Below are positions 7,697 through 16,031 of a stretch of 44,719 nucleotides of DNA, piece by piece. Source of the DNA: Budvicia aquatica DSM 5075 = ATCC 35567. Its GTDB lineage: Bacteria; Pseudomonadota; Gammaproteobacteria; Enterobacterales; Enterobacteriaceae. The position numbers and the translations under genes were made by a program. The notes under the pieces were generated by a model. The model saw only the letters and a program-made list of their open reading frames with translations, was not told the origin of the DNA and made no database searches. Positions within the stretch are counted from its first letter, which is position 1; every line of letters starts with the position of its first letter. The stretch spans positions 1-44,719 of the forward strand of contig NZ_ATYS01000043.1 in the NCBI RefSeq assembly GCF_000427805.1. The letters run 5' to 3'.

Positions 7697-9145
7697 ATGA
7701 AAGAATTACAGGTCGACGTAGCGGTCATTGGTGGCGGCACGGCAGGATTAGGTGCCTACCGGGCGGCGAAACGTTTAACCCCTAATGTCGTCATGATTGA
7801 AGGCGGACCCTACGGAACAACCTGCGCCCGCGTTGGCTGCATGCCTTCTAAACTCTTAATTGCGGCGGCGGAAGCCGTGCACCAAATTGAACGCGCACCG
7901 GGCTTTGGTATTCATCCGCAGGGTGACATCAAAATTAACGGACGTGAAGTGATGGACCGCGTTAAGCGTGAACGCGATCGGTTTGTCGGCTTTGTTCTTG
8001 AAGGCGTCGATGAGATCCCACAGCAGGATAAAATCGAAGGCTATGCCCGTTTTATCGATGACAACACGCTGCAAGTGGGTGACCACACTCGAATTCAGGC
8101 TAAACGAATTGTCATTGCAAGCGGTTCAAGACCGGCATGGCCTGCGGCGTGGAACAGTTTAGGCGATCGTTTGGTGATTAATGACGACGTTTTCGACTGG
8201 GATGATTTACCCTCATCCGTAGCGGTATTTGGCCCCGGCGTTATCGGTATCGAGCTCGGTCAAGCCCTTCATCGATTGGGGGTTAAGGTGACTATGTTTG
8301 GTGTCGGCGGTGGTGTCGGTCCATTGACTGATGGTGCGATTCGCCAATATGCTGCCGCGACGTTAAATACTGAATTCTATCTCGATGCGGATGCCAGCGT
8401 AGAACTGATCGAACGCCGTGGCGATACGGTATTTATCCGCTATCAGGACCGAGATGGCCAAGTTCAGGAAATTTCCGTCGATTATTTGTTAGCCGCAACC
8501 GGGCGCCGTCCGAATGTTGATAATATCGGTTTAGAAAATACCTCACTTAAGCTCGATGAGAGAGGCGTTCCCTTTGCAGATCGATTAACCATGCAAACCA
8601 GCGTGGCTCATATTTTTGTCGCCGGGGATGCCAGTAATCAGCTTCCGCTGTTACACGAAGCCAGCGATCAAGCGCGTATTGCCGGTGAAAATGCGGGTTC
8701 GTTCCCGGAAGTATCTCCCGGCCTGCGCCGTAGCCCAATTTCAGTGGTTTTCTCAGACCCGCAAATCGCGATGGTGGGCTCAACCTATCGTGAATTAAAC
8801 CAAAAATTCAGCGCCTGTGGCTGTTTTGAAATCGGTAAAGTCTCTTTTGAAAATCAGGGACGTTCACGGGTTATGCTGCGTAATAAAGGGCTACTCCATG
8901 TTTATGGTGAACAAGGAACCGGCCGCTTCTTAGGTGCCGAGATGATTGGCCCGGGAGCCGAACATATTGCCCATTTATTGGCCTGGGCCCATCAGCAAGA
9001 GATGACCGTCGGGCAGATGCTGGATATGCCGTTCTATCATCCGGTTATTGAAGAAGGCCTGCGCACCGCACTGAGGGATTTAGAAAGCAAACTGAAGCTA
9101 GGCCACAGTGAAATTGAGCGCTGTCAGCGCTGCCCGGGAGATTAA
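7697..9145 (+). CDS. Dihydrolipoyl dehydrogenase-like flavoprotein disulfide reductase with C-terminal CxxC tail
   Basis: A class I pyridine nucleotide-disulfide oxidoreductase of 482 residues. It has the FAD-binding GGGTAG (12-17), the redox disulfide Cys43/Cys48 in TTCARVGCMPSK (canonical Lpd has TCLNVGCIPSK), an NAD(P) Rossmann motif FGPGVIGIELG, the second FAD motif VAGDAS, and the catalytic His448-Glu453 pair in HPVIEE. It resembles the stand-alone Lpd-like subfamily and not the pyruvate dehydrogenase E3, and no E1/E2 or lipoyl protein genes are nearby. The C-terminus adds an unusual CQRC (Cys476, Cys479). Lying next to the OxyR-linked peroxiredoxin, it may serve a thiol system, but its substrate is unknown. 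An AAGGA lies 9 bases before the ATG. Confidence 0.85.
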   Translation: MKELQVDVAVIGGGTAGLGAYRAAKRLTPNVVMIEGGPYGTTCARVGCMPSKLLIAAAEAVHQIERAPGFGIHPQGDIKINGREVMDRVKRERDRFVGFVLEGVDEIPQQDKIEGYARFIDDNTLQVGDHTRIQAKRIVIASGSRPAWPAAWNSLGDRLVINDDVFDWDDLPSSVAVFGPGVIGIELGQALHRLGVKVTMFGVGGGVGPLTDGAIRQYAAATLNTEFYLDADASVELIERRGDTVFIRYQDRDGQVQEISVDYLLAATGRRPNVDNIGLENTSLKLDERGVPFADRLTMQTSVAHIFVAGDASNQLPLLHEASDQARIAGENAGSFPEVSPGLRRSPISVVFSDPQIAMVGSTYRELNQKFSACGCFEIGKVSFENQGRSRVMLRNKGLLHVYGEQGTGRFLGAEMIGPGAEHIAHLLAWAHQQEMTVGQMLDMPFYHPVIEEGLRTALRDLESKLKLGHSEIERCQRCPGD

Positions 9146-9163
9146 TCTCTTACTGAAGGTATT

Positions 9164-9238
9164 AATCCGGCCATAGGCCAACTATATCGCCATCCCGTTT
9201 TTCAACGGGATGGCGTGGGCTAAGCGATAGGCCGGATT
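9164..9238. other. Nested inverted repeats (cruciform-like) between the reductase gene and deoB
   Basis: An outer pair AATCCGGCC (9164-9172) / GGCCGGATT (9230-9238) encloses a perfect 12-bp stem CGCCATCCCGTT / AACGGGATGGCG (9188-9199 with 9204-9215, loop TTTC). There is no T-tract on either side, so it is not a classical intrinsic terminator. It lies between two convergent genes and could end transcripts in a Rho-dependent way or protect 3' ends. Confidence 0.7.
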
Positions 9239-9259
9239 TATTATCTGTACTGATGAGAA

Positions 9260-9309
9260 CTTTTACTGATTAAAGCTTTTTACTGATTAAAACTTTTTAC
9301 TGACTAAAT
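9260..9309. repeat. Three tandem copies of a 16-17 bp repeat at the deoB 3' end
   Basis: Direct repeats with consensus CTTTTTACTGATTAAA run at 9260-9275, 9276-9292 and 9293-9309. The last copy contains the deoB stop codon and its final codon, so the array grew from coding sequence out into the 3' flank. Slipped-strand duplication of the gene terminus is the simplest origin. Confidence 0.85.
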
Positions 9310-10503
9310 GATTGCCTTCCCATACTCCATCGGGCTTAGTCCCAGTTGCTTAGCCACGGTCTGCCCGATATCAGCAAAAGTATCGCGGATACCTACTGAA
9401 CCGGCGGGTACATTCTGGCCATACATTACAACAGGCACTCGTTCACGCGTGTGATCTGACCCCGGCCACGCAGGATCGCAGCCATGATCGGCGGTCAGAT
9501 ATAAAATATCGTCAGGCCGCATCTTTGCCATAATCTCTGGCAGGCGCAAATCAAAGGCTTCAAGCGCTGAGGCATAGCCATCAACATCACGACGGTGGCC
9601 AAAGCTTGAGTCAAAATCGACAAAGTTAGTAAAGATGATACTTTGTTCTGGGGCCTCATCCATCGCAGATAAAGTTCGATCGTACAGCTCATCAAAACCC
9701 GTCGCTTTAATATATTTAGAGATACCCTGATGAGCATAGATGTCAGCAATTTTTCCAACCGCTAAAACCTGTCCCTGTTGCTCATTAATCAATTTTTCCA
9801 GTACGGTGGTACCCGGTGGGTTTAAAGAGTAATCATGGCGATTGCCGGTACGCTGAAAATCAGCGGCGTTGTTGCCAATAAACGGACGAGCAATCACCCG
9901 ACCAATATTATAATCGGCCAACTCTTCACGAGCGATTTTACATAGCTCGTACAACCGCTCTAAACCAAAGGTTTCTTCATGGCAGGCAATCTGAAATACC
10001 GAATCACTAGAGGTATAAAGTATCGGCAGCCCGGATTTCATATGCTCTTCGCCCAGCGCCTGCAAAATTTCAGTGCCTGACGAATGGCAGTTGCCTAAAA
10101 AGCCGGTTAAATTAGCTCTGGCTAAAATTTTATCGGTAAGTGACTTAGGGAAAGATTGCGTTCTATCACTGAAATACCCGAAATCAAACAGAACGGGAAC
10201 CCCAGCCATTTCCCAGTGACCGCTCGGTGTATCTTTACCAAAAGAAATTTCACTGCAGGCACCATAAGCGCCTACAACCTCTTCCGTCTTTTCCACACCT
10301 TCTGGATATTGGCCTACTGAAAGCTCAGATGCCTTAGCAAGACCTAATTTAACCAAATTAGGAATATGAAGCGTTCTGCCCTGCTGCTCTCTGAATCTGG
10401 CTAACGTACCGAAGGTATTCGCTTCGGCCTCACCAAATTTATCAGCATCAGGAGCACCGCCGATACCTAATGAATCCAGCATCAATATTATGGCTCGTGA
10501 CAT
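9304..10503 (-). CDS. deoB: Phosphopentomutase
   Basis: DeoB moves phosphate between C1 and C5 of ribose and deoxyribose, linking nucleoside phosphorolysis to the pentose pathway and to DeoC. The 399-residue product (E. coli 407) has the alkaline-phosphatase-superfamily metal sites [17 protein letters not shown] at the N-terminus and TADHGCDP near the C-terminus. The phosphorylated threonine lies in KDTPSGHWE. It is the last gene of xapA-xapB-deoC-deoB and starts 23 bp after deoC. The stop codon lies inside a tandem repeat (9260-9309). Confidence 0.96.
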   Translation of the reverse strand: MSRAIILMLDSLGIGGAPDADKFGEAEANTFGTLARFREQQGRTLHIPNLVKLGLAKASELSVGQYPEGVEKTEEVVGAYGACSEISFGKDTPSGHWEMAGVPVLFDFGYFSDRTQSFPKSLTDKILARANLTGFLGNCHSSGTEILQALGEEHMKSGLPILYTSSDSVFQIACHEETFGLERLYELCKIAREELADYNIGRVIARPFIGNNAADFQRTGNRHDYSLNPPGTTVLEKLINEQQGQVLAVGKIADIYAHQGISKYIKATGFDELYDRTLSAMDEAPEQSIIFTNFVDFDSSFGHRRDVDGYASALEAFDLRLPEIMAKMRPDDILYLTADHGCDPAWPGSDHTRERVPVVMYGQNVPAGSVGIRDTFADIGQTVAKQLGLSPMEYGKAII

Positions 10504-10526
10504 TGCAGATATCTCCCGTTAGTCGA

Positions 10527-11213
10527 TTAATAGCCGCCTGATTCCACTTTAGTATCAGTGACAATAGCAATACCCGCGCTTGCGCCCATACGATTAGCAC
10601 CCGCAGCCATCATTTTCTCTACGTCACTTAAACTACGAACGCCGCCAGAAGCCTTAACGCCTAAATCAGGGCCAACGGTTTTACGCATTAACTGAATATC
10701 GGCAACGGTTGCACCACCGGTAGAAAATCCGGTTGAGGTTTTTACGAAGTCAGCACCGGCTTTAACACACAGTTGGCATGCCAGCTCTTTTTCAGCATCA
10801 GTTAATAAACAGGTTTCGAGAATAACTTTGACAATCACTTTCTTCGACGCTCTGGCAGCAGCATCAACCACCGCTTGAATATCAGCCAGAACGGCGTCGC
10901 TATCACCGGCTTTTAGTGCACCAATATTGAGCACCATATCAACTTCTGTCGCACCGTTAGCAATTGCATTACCCGTCTCGAATGCTTTAGTTTCAGGCGT
11001 ATTTGCACCTAACGGGAAACCAATAACGGTGCAGATCTCAACGTCCGATCCTGCCAGTGCTTTAGCGGCAACGTTTACCCAGCCCGGATTAATACAGACT
11101 GACTTAAAGCCATACTGTTTAGCTTCGCCGCAAAGCTTAAGGATCTCTTCCTTTTTAGCATCTGCTTTCAACAATGTGTGGTCGATCATTTTAGCGATAT
11201 TTACATTAGCCAT
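10527..11213 (-). CDS. deoC: Deoxyribose-phosphate aldolase (short class)
   Basis: DeoC splits 2-deoxyribose 5-phosphate into glyceraldehyde 3-phosphate and acetaldehyde. The 228-residue length marks the short class common in Firmicutes and some enterobacteria, not the 259-residue E. coli form. The Schiff-base lysine Lys158 is in VKTSTGFS, the second active-site lysine Lys187 in VKASGGVR, and Asp92 in EVDMVLNIG. It lies 66 bp after xapB and 23 bp before deoB, in one operon. Different ancestry from E. coli deoC is likely, either by old transfer or by lineage-specific retention. Confidence 0.95.
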   Translation of the reverse strand: MANVNIAKMIDHTLLKADAKKEEILKLCGEAKQYGFKSVCINPGWVNVAAKALAGSDVEICTVIGFPLGANTPETKAFETGNAIANGATEVDMVLNIGALKAGDSDAVLADIQAVVDAAARASKKVIVKVILETCLLTDAEKELACQLCVKAGADFVKTSTGFSTGGATVADIQLMRKTVGPDLGVKASGGVRSLSDVEKMMAAGANRMGASAGIAIVTDTKVESGGY

Positions 11214-11279
11214 CAGGGTGGTTCCTCGTATTAAAAATATTAAATAGGTTTTAAAACATTCCCAGCTTTCTTCAATATA

Positions 11280-12536
11280 TTAATGAGATAGCTGAGTGTT
11301 CTTTAACTCATCAGGATTATGTTTATATTGGAAAGCAAAGATAAAAATAATCACTAAAAGAACGGTATAGCTGGCGAATGACAGCCAGATACTCTGCCAA
11401 TCTTTCACGCCATCGACGGTAAAGTAATCCACTACGTGTCCGCTGGTTATCGCACCGACATAAGCACCGACACCGTTAACCATGGTCATAAACAGCCCTT
11501 GTGCGCTGGCTCGAATATTGCGATCAACCTCTTTTTCCACATAGATTGCGCCTGAAATATTAAAGAAATCGAAGGCACAGCCGTACACCACCATAGATAA
11601 CAGTAATAAGACAATGCCACTTGCAGACGGGTCACCATAGGCAAACAGCGTAAAGCGCAGGGTCCAGGCAATCATACTAATCATCATCACACGCTTGATA
11701 CCAAAGCGGGACAAGAAGAACGGAATCGCCAGAATAAAGAACACTTCTGCAATTTGGGCCATCGATAATAAGATCGAAGGATATCTGACGACTAAGCTAT
11801 CGTGGTAAATCGGATTGTTTGCGAAATCATGTAAGAACGGGCTGCTGAAGGTATGACTAATCTGTAATGAAGCACCTAACAACATGGCAAACAGGAAGAA
11901 AATAGCCATCTTCTTCTGCTTAAATAACACAAAAGCATCAAGCCCTAGTAGATTGACCCACGAACGGTCTTTTTTAACATTCGATGTCGGACAGCTTGGC
12001 AATGAAAGTGCATACACTGCTAATAAAAGTGCCGCACTGGAAGCAATATAAAGCTGAATATTGCTCAACTCAAAGCCAGAAAGACTGATAGCCCACATCG
12101 CAAAAATGAAGCCTACCGTGCCAAAAACTCGCACGGGAGGGAAATCTTTAACGGTATCCAGACCGGCTTTTTCTAGGCAGATATAAGAAATGGTATTAGC
12201 CAAAGCAATTGTCGGCATATAAACCATGGCATTAAATAGCATCACAAAAAACATGAAGTTTGGATCTGATATATGTGCGGCAGTGAATAATGCGACAGCA
12301 CCCAGAAGGTGGCAGCAGGCGTATAATATATTGGCCTTAACCCAACGGTCAGCAATAATCCCGACAATACTGGGCATTATAATACAGGCAATGCCTTTAG
12401 CACCGTACACCAAGCCAACCTGCGCGCCGGTAAAATGTAGCGTATTCATCATGTAGGCACCCAGCGTAACCAACCAGGCACCCCAAATAAAGAACTGAAG
12501 GAAGAACATAACTTTAAGCCGTTTTTTTATTATCAT
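11280..12536 (-). CDS. xapB: Nucleoside:H+ symporter of the XapB/NupG family
   Basis: An inner-membrane proton-driven nucleoside importer of the major facilitator superfamily, with twelve hydrophobic segments over 418 residues (same length as E. coli XapB and NupG). Family signatures include FIWGAWLVTLGAYM, FPPVRVFGTVGFI and VYGCAFDFFNISG. The C-terminal DYFTVDGVKDWQ is closer to remembered XapB than to NupG, so xapB is preferred, though the symbol is less certain than the function. It follows xapA after about 150 bp that contain a strong hairpin, and precedes deoC. Confidence 0.88.
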   Translation of the reverse strand: MIIKKRLKVMFFLQFFIWGAWLVTLGAYMMNTLHFTGAQVGLVYGAKGIACIIMPSIVGIIADRWVKANILYACCHLLGAVALFTAAHISDPNFMFFVMLFNAMVYMPTIALANTISYICLEKAGLDTVKDFPPVRVFGTVGFIFAMWAISLSGFELSNIQLYIASSAALLLAVYALSLPSCPTSNVKKDRSWVNLLGLDAFVLFKQKKMAIFFLFAMLLGASLQISHTFSSPFLHDFANNPIYHDSLVVRYPSILLSMAQIAEVFFILAIPFFLSRFGIKRVMMISMIAWTLRFTLFAYGDPSASGIVLLLLSMVVYGCAFDFFNISGAIYVEKEVDRNIRASAQGLFMTMVNGVGAYVGAITSGHVVDYFTVDGVKDWQSIWLSFASYTVLLVIIFIFAFQYKHNPDELKNTQLSH

Positions 12537-12617
12537 TTTTATTCTCCGTAATTCAAAAGCGTTGAGGGAATATATTTTACTTATTGGTATGTGTAGGGTA
12601 CTTCCCTCTTCAGAGGT

Positions 12618-12660
12618 GTCCCCTAATTGCCAAAGACTTGGGCCTGAGCAAATGGGGGAC
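12618..12660 (-). other. Hairpin in the xapA-xapB intergenic region
   Basis: GTCCCC (12618-12623) pairs with GGGGAC (12655-12660), and the pairing continues through TAATTGC / GCAAATG with two imperfections. A smaller stem CCTCT/AGAGG lies nearby at 12604-12616. There is no T-tract. In an operon this position suits an mRNA-processing or stability element that sets different xapA and xapB levels. That role is inference. Confidence 0.55.
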
Positions 12661-12689
12661 GATGTTAGAACTTTACGCAGTCATAAGAA

Positions 12690-13556
12690 TCAGTGAGCGG
12701 CTTTGCTTTTTAAGAAAGCTTCAATCAGCTTAGTGAAATTGACCGATGCTAATTTTGCGCATTTCAGCGTTTGATCGTGAGATAGCACTACGTCTGACAG
12801 GCCTTCAGCTAAGTTAGTAATGGCCGTCATCGCAATGACTTTTAAACCACAATGGGCGGCAGACAGTACTTCAGGAACAACGGACATACCAACAACATCA
12901 CCACCGATAATTTGCATCATGCGGATTTCTGCTGGAGTTTCAAAACAAGGTCCCGGGTAAGAAACAAACACGCCTTCGGTCAGCGGAATATCAAGCTGCT
13001 GAGCAATCTTTGCCATATCAGCACGCAGGTCTTTATCATATGCATTTGCCAGGCTGAAGAAGCGCGGGCCAAAGCGGTCATCGTTCGGTCCAACAAGCGG
13101 TGTACCCGGCATGGTATTAATGTGGTCTTTTAACATCACAACTGAGCCCGGTAATACTTCTGGTCTTAATGAACCCGCGGCATTGGTGCAGAATAAGAAT
13201 TCACACCCCATCAGTTTAAAGGTGCGAACCGGGTTGGTCATGATGCTCATACCTTTGCCTTCATAAAAATGGCCACGGCCCTTCATACACATCACAGGAA
13301 CGCCAAACAGGTCGCCTAAAACCAGTTCACCGGCATGGCCATGAACAGAACTCACAGGGAAACCAGGAATATCAGCATAGCTAATCGTGGTTTCATTAGA
13401 GATTTGAGCAACCAGATCGCCTAAGCCAGAACCTAAAATAAAGGCGGCTTGGGGTTTAAATCCGGGTTTTATTTTTTTAATATATTCAACGGCCTGAAAC
13501 GGTAACTCATTGAAATCAGTATCAACGTTCATATTTGAATTTACGGTTGTCATCAT
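12690..13556 (-). CDS. xapA: Purine nucleoside phosphorylase II (xanthosine phosphorylase)
   Basis: XapA is a trimeric PNP that phosphorolyses purine nucleosides, including xanthosine, to base plus ribose 1-phosphate. The 288 residues include the phosphate site ILGSGLGDL, GHAGELVLG, GRGHFYEG, the base-site run FCTNAAGSLRPEV, and GGDVVGMSVVPEV, all very close to E. coli XapA (277 residues). A short N-terminal extension rich in Asn and Thr is extra. Two adjacent ATGs (13556 and 13553) share an AAGGGG ribosome-binding site, and the second is better spaced. It is first in the operon with xapB, deoC and deoB. Confidence 0.94.
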   Translation of the reverse strand: MMTTVNSNMNVDTDFNELPFQAVEYIKKIKPGFKPQAAFILGSGLGDLVAQISNETTISYADIPGFPVSSVHGHAGELVLGDLFGVPVMCMKGRGHFYEGKGMSIMTNPVRTFKLMGCEFLFCTNAAGSLRPEVLPGSVVMLKDHINTMPGTPLVGPNDDRFGPRFFSLANAYDKDLRADMAKIAQQLDIPLTEGVFVSYPGPCFETPAEIRMMQIIGGDVVGMSVVPEVLSAAHCGLKVIAMTAITNLAEGLSDVVLSHDQTLKCAKLASVNFTKLIEAFLKSKAAH

Positions 13557-13613
13557 AAAACCCCTTAATTATTTTAATTTAATAGCTATCAAATAAACCT
13601 GTTAAGTAATAAG

Positions 13614-13738
13614 TACCCAACATCATTCGAGTTGCAGGTAGGCGGCAAGTGAGTGAATCCCGATGAGCTTACTTAGGTAAGTGACTCGGGCGAACGAACG
13701 CAGCCAACACCCCTGAAAATCTAGAAAGATGACGGGTA
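13614..13738. repeat. Palindromic intergenic repeat, copy A (about 125 bp)
   Basis: The element starts TACCC and ends GGGTA. It has a long imperfect palindrome: GATGAGCTTACTTAGGTAAG lies at the centre, and GAACGCAGCC lies on the right arm. It sits in the leader/promoter region of xapA. Copies B (31719-31829) and C (41187-41266) share its termini and internal words. It resembles the miniature palindromic repeats scattered between genes in Yersinia, Serratia and Photorhabdus. No ORF is present. Confidence 0.8.
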
Positions 13739-13753
13739 TAGATAAATGTAATC

Positions 13754-13832
13754 TAACCCATCATAAGTAGTGGGTTATTGCATGACCAATACTAAAATCC
13801 CCCTAATCCATACTGAAAATGTAATGGTTCAG
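13754..13832. promoter_or_regulatory. Candidate regulator palindromes between xapA and the EamA transporter
   Basis: Two spaced palindromes occur: TAACCCA-N10-TGGGTTA (13754-13777) and CTGAA-N10-TTCAG (13813-13832). Both have the size of LysR-type operators and lie in the divergent region next to the xapR-like cluster. XapR is a plausible ligand but this is inference. No clear CRP or CytR pair was found here. Confidence 0.4.
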
Positions 13833-13884
13833 AATGTGTTTCCACGCAATTATCGTTGATTACAAGATGGTAATAGGTAAGCAC

Positions 13885-14766
13885 ATGACGACAGGAATAT
13901 TGAAAGCACATTTGCAAATGCTGGGGTTTACGGCCCTGCTTGGCGGATCTTTTATTGCCAGCGCAACCATCAGCAACTCCCTTCCCCCCATGGTGATTAC
14001 ATGGTTGAGATATGCAATTGCGAGCCTGCTGTTTATGGTGCTGTTAATGGGGCAAGGATTACTGAAGTTGCCCCGCCTGCGGGATTTAGGGCGATATACG
14101 CTTATCAGCCTGCCGCCACTGCTCTATTTTGCCTGCATGATATTTTCACTCCAGACAACCAGCGCAATAAATTCAAGTGCGTTATACACCACCGTGCCAT
14201 TAATGAGCATGGTGATGAGTATGGTATTGCTTAAATCAAAGTCGACTTGGTTAGTCACCACTGCATTACTGATCGGAATTCTTGGTGCACTGCTGATTAT
14301 CTTTAAAGGGGATTTGACTCAGGTATTACAGCTGTCATTTATGCCATCTGACTATCTATTCTTATTTGGTTGTCTGGGTATGGCACTAAATCCGATTGTG
14401 GTCAAAAAACTGCACCGCGGGGAGCCGTCACTGGTACTTACCGGCTGGAGTTTGATATGCGCAACGCTGTTGCTAACGATAATGATTGGCTATCAGTTAC
14501 CGGATATCAAATGGGGAAATATTAGCGTCATAACCTGGAGTGGCGTCTTATATCTGGCCGCTTTTGCTACCGCGCTCAGTTTCTTTCTGTTTCAAAAAGC
14601 CTGCATTGTCTTATCACCAACTAAGGTATCCGGTTACGTTTACCTGATCCCCCTCTCGGTCATAGCGACGAATGCCCTATTAGGCCAAACAATTCAGTGG
14701 CAGGAAATCGCCAGCGGAGCCGCGTTAGTCCTGATCGCAATGACGATTCTAGTTAAAACTAAGTAA
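13885..14766 (+). CDS. EamA/DMT-family transporter
   Basis: A ten-helix inner-membrane transporter of the drug/metabolite superfamily, with two EamA repeats (about residues 5-135 and 150-290). The first opens with TALLGGSFIASATISNSLPPMVITWLRYAI style helices, given here by its key words GGSFIAS and WLRYAIASLLF; the second contains CLGMALNPIVVKKLHRGEPS. The ATG at 13885 (MTTGILKAHLQML, 293 residues) has an AGGTAAG upstream and gives the usual family length; earlier in-frame ATGs lack one. It diverges from the xapA operon and converges with xapR. Substrate is unknown; nucleoside or base export is a guess from context. Confidence 0.85.
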   Translation: MTTGILKAHLQMLGFTALLGGSFIASATISNSLPPMVITWLRYAIASLLFMVLLMGQGLLKLPRLRDLGRYTLISLPPLLYFACMIFSLQTTSAINSSALYTTVPLMSMVMSMVLLKSKSTWLVTTALLIGILGALLIIFKGDLTQVLQLSFMPSDYLFLFGCLGMALNPIVVKKLHRGEPSLVLTGWSLICATLLLTIMIGYQLPDIKWGNISVITWSGVLYLAAFATALSFFLFQKACIVLSPTKVSGYVYLIPLSVIATNALLGQTIQWQEIASGAALVLIAMTILVKTK

Positions 14767-14783
14767 TCGAACTTAAAGCAATT

Positions 14784-15677
14784 TCAGAATAACTCAAGAA
14801 GCCCGTTTAATGCCTCCGAGGCGCTATCCGGGCGATAAACCGCAAACAGATCGGCAGATAACTCCTCTTTGACCGGAATAAACTTAATATTAGGCCAGGG
14901 AATATCTTGCATGCTTTCAGGCACGAGGGCGATCCCAAGGTTACTATTAACAAATGCGAGTTGGGTTTGAGGTTCATCAAACTGGTAAATAGTACTTGGC
15001 GTACAGCCTGCATTGAGACAACTATTATATAAATTTTTAGAATAACCTGAGTTACTAAAGGTTAGAAATATCAGAGCCTGTCCGGATAAGTCTTTCAATG
15101 AAAGGATATTACTATTAGCAAGCGGACTTTCATTCGATACCGCCACCGCAACTCGTTGCTTTTCTACCCGCTTATATATCAAAGCAGGGTTTCGCTCTAA
15201 ATCAGCACAGCGCCAAAACCCGATATCCAGCTTCTTATTTAATAGCGCTTCATATTGCTTACTTGGAGGAAGTTCATGTAATGACCAAGTGCTACTCGGA
15301 TTATGCGCCTTATAGCTTTTTAGTTTATCTAATAGCTGTTGCCAAAGTGCCGAGCCAATCATACCTATATTAAGATGACTTTGTTCATTACGGGCAATAT
15401 AAGAAACCCGGCTTAATGAATTTTCTATTTTATCAAAAATATCCTTCATTTCGGCCTGCATCATCTCGCCGGCAAGGGTTAAGACCACATTGCGGCTGTC
15501 TCTGATAAACAGCGGGAAGCCCAAGGCATCTTCCAGCTCTTTAATTTGCAGGCTTAAAGGAGGTTGTGAGATATGGAGTCGCTCAGCCGCTTTGCCAAAG
15601 TGCAGTTCTTCTGAAACCACTAAGAAGTAGCGAATCATTTTCAAATTAATACGGCCAGAGAAAAGAAGCTTTTGCAT
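14784..15677 (-). CDS. xapR: LysR-family regulator, XapR-like
   Basis: A 297-residue LysR regulator (E. coli XapR has 294). The N-terminal helix-turn-helix is EELHFGKAAERLHISQPPLS, preceded by the short extension that XapR also has. The effector domain keeps XapR-like blocks such as NIGMIGSALW, DEPQTQLAFVNSNLGIALVPES and SADLFAVY. In E. coli XapR activates xapAB in response to xanthosine. Here it lies one gene away from xapA, so control of xapA-xapB-deoC-deoB is likely. The start ATG has only a weak GGA upstream; a second in-frame ATG (residue 14) is less likely because it would cut into the helix-turn-helix region. Confidence 0.8.
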   Translation of the reverse strand: MQKLLFSGRINLKMIRYFLVVSEELHFGKAAERLHISQPPLSLQIKELEDALGFPLFIRDSRNVVLTLAGEMMQAEMKDIFDKIENSLSRVSYIARNEQSHLNIGMIGSALWQQLLDKLKSYKAHNPSSTWSLHELPPSKQYEALLNKKLDIGFWRCADLERNPALIYKRVEKQRVAVAVSNESPLANSNILSLKDLSGQALIFLTFSNSGYSKNLYNSCLNAGCTPSTIYQFDEPQTQLAFVNSNLGIALVPESMQDIPWPNIKFIPVKEELSADLFAVYRPDSASEALNGLLELF

Positions 15678-16031
15678 ATTACATATCCAGTTATTACTAA
15701 TACGATTAAGTCGAATTATTATTCCAATAAGAATATCGTCTGAAAATTCAATCTCTAAAGATAACTATGGTGCAAACGCAGAGTTAAATACACGCACGAT
15801 TAGAAAGGTTTAAAAACAGAACGACTAATCATCAAGTACTATGATTATAGCCTGAAAGATTATTACTACTTTAAACATTTTTCAAAATGCTTTCCCACTA
15901 TGTGATCTATATCCATAACCTGATAAACAGAGAATAATAACAAAGTGTTTTAATCATATTTATTTAATCAATAGATAATAAATAATATTATCTACCTGAA
16001 AAAGTTAGCCCGATAAATAATAAACCACCAG
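15678..16031. other. AT-rich intergenic region between xapR and kptA
   Basis: A 354-bp AT-rich stretch without a supportable ORF. Visible signals are ATTC-N6-GAAT (15721-15734), about 45 bp upstream of xapR and a possible autoregulatory site, and a perfect AT-only inverted repeat TAGATAATA / TATTATCTA (15972-15980 with 15986-15994), just downstream of kptA, which could end its transcript. No further feature was found. Confidence 0.5.

Noticed and set aside
7697-9145. Pyruvate dehydrogenase E3 subunit
   Set aside because: There are no E1/E2 genes nearby, the active-site motif differs (CARVGC), and the CxxC tail is atypical for E3.
9188-9215. Intrinsic terminator for the reductase gene or deoB
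   Set aside because: The stem is strong but no T-tract follows on either strand, so it is reported as a structure and not as a terminator.
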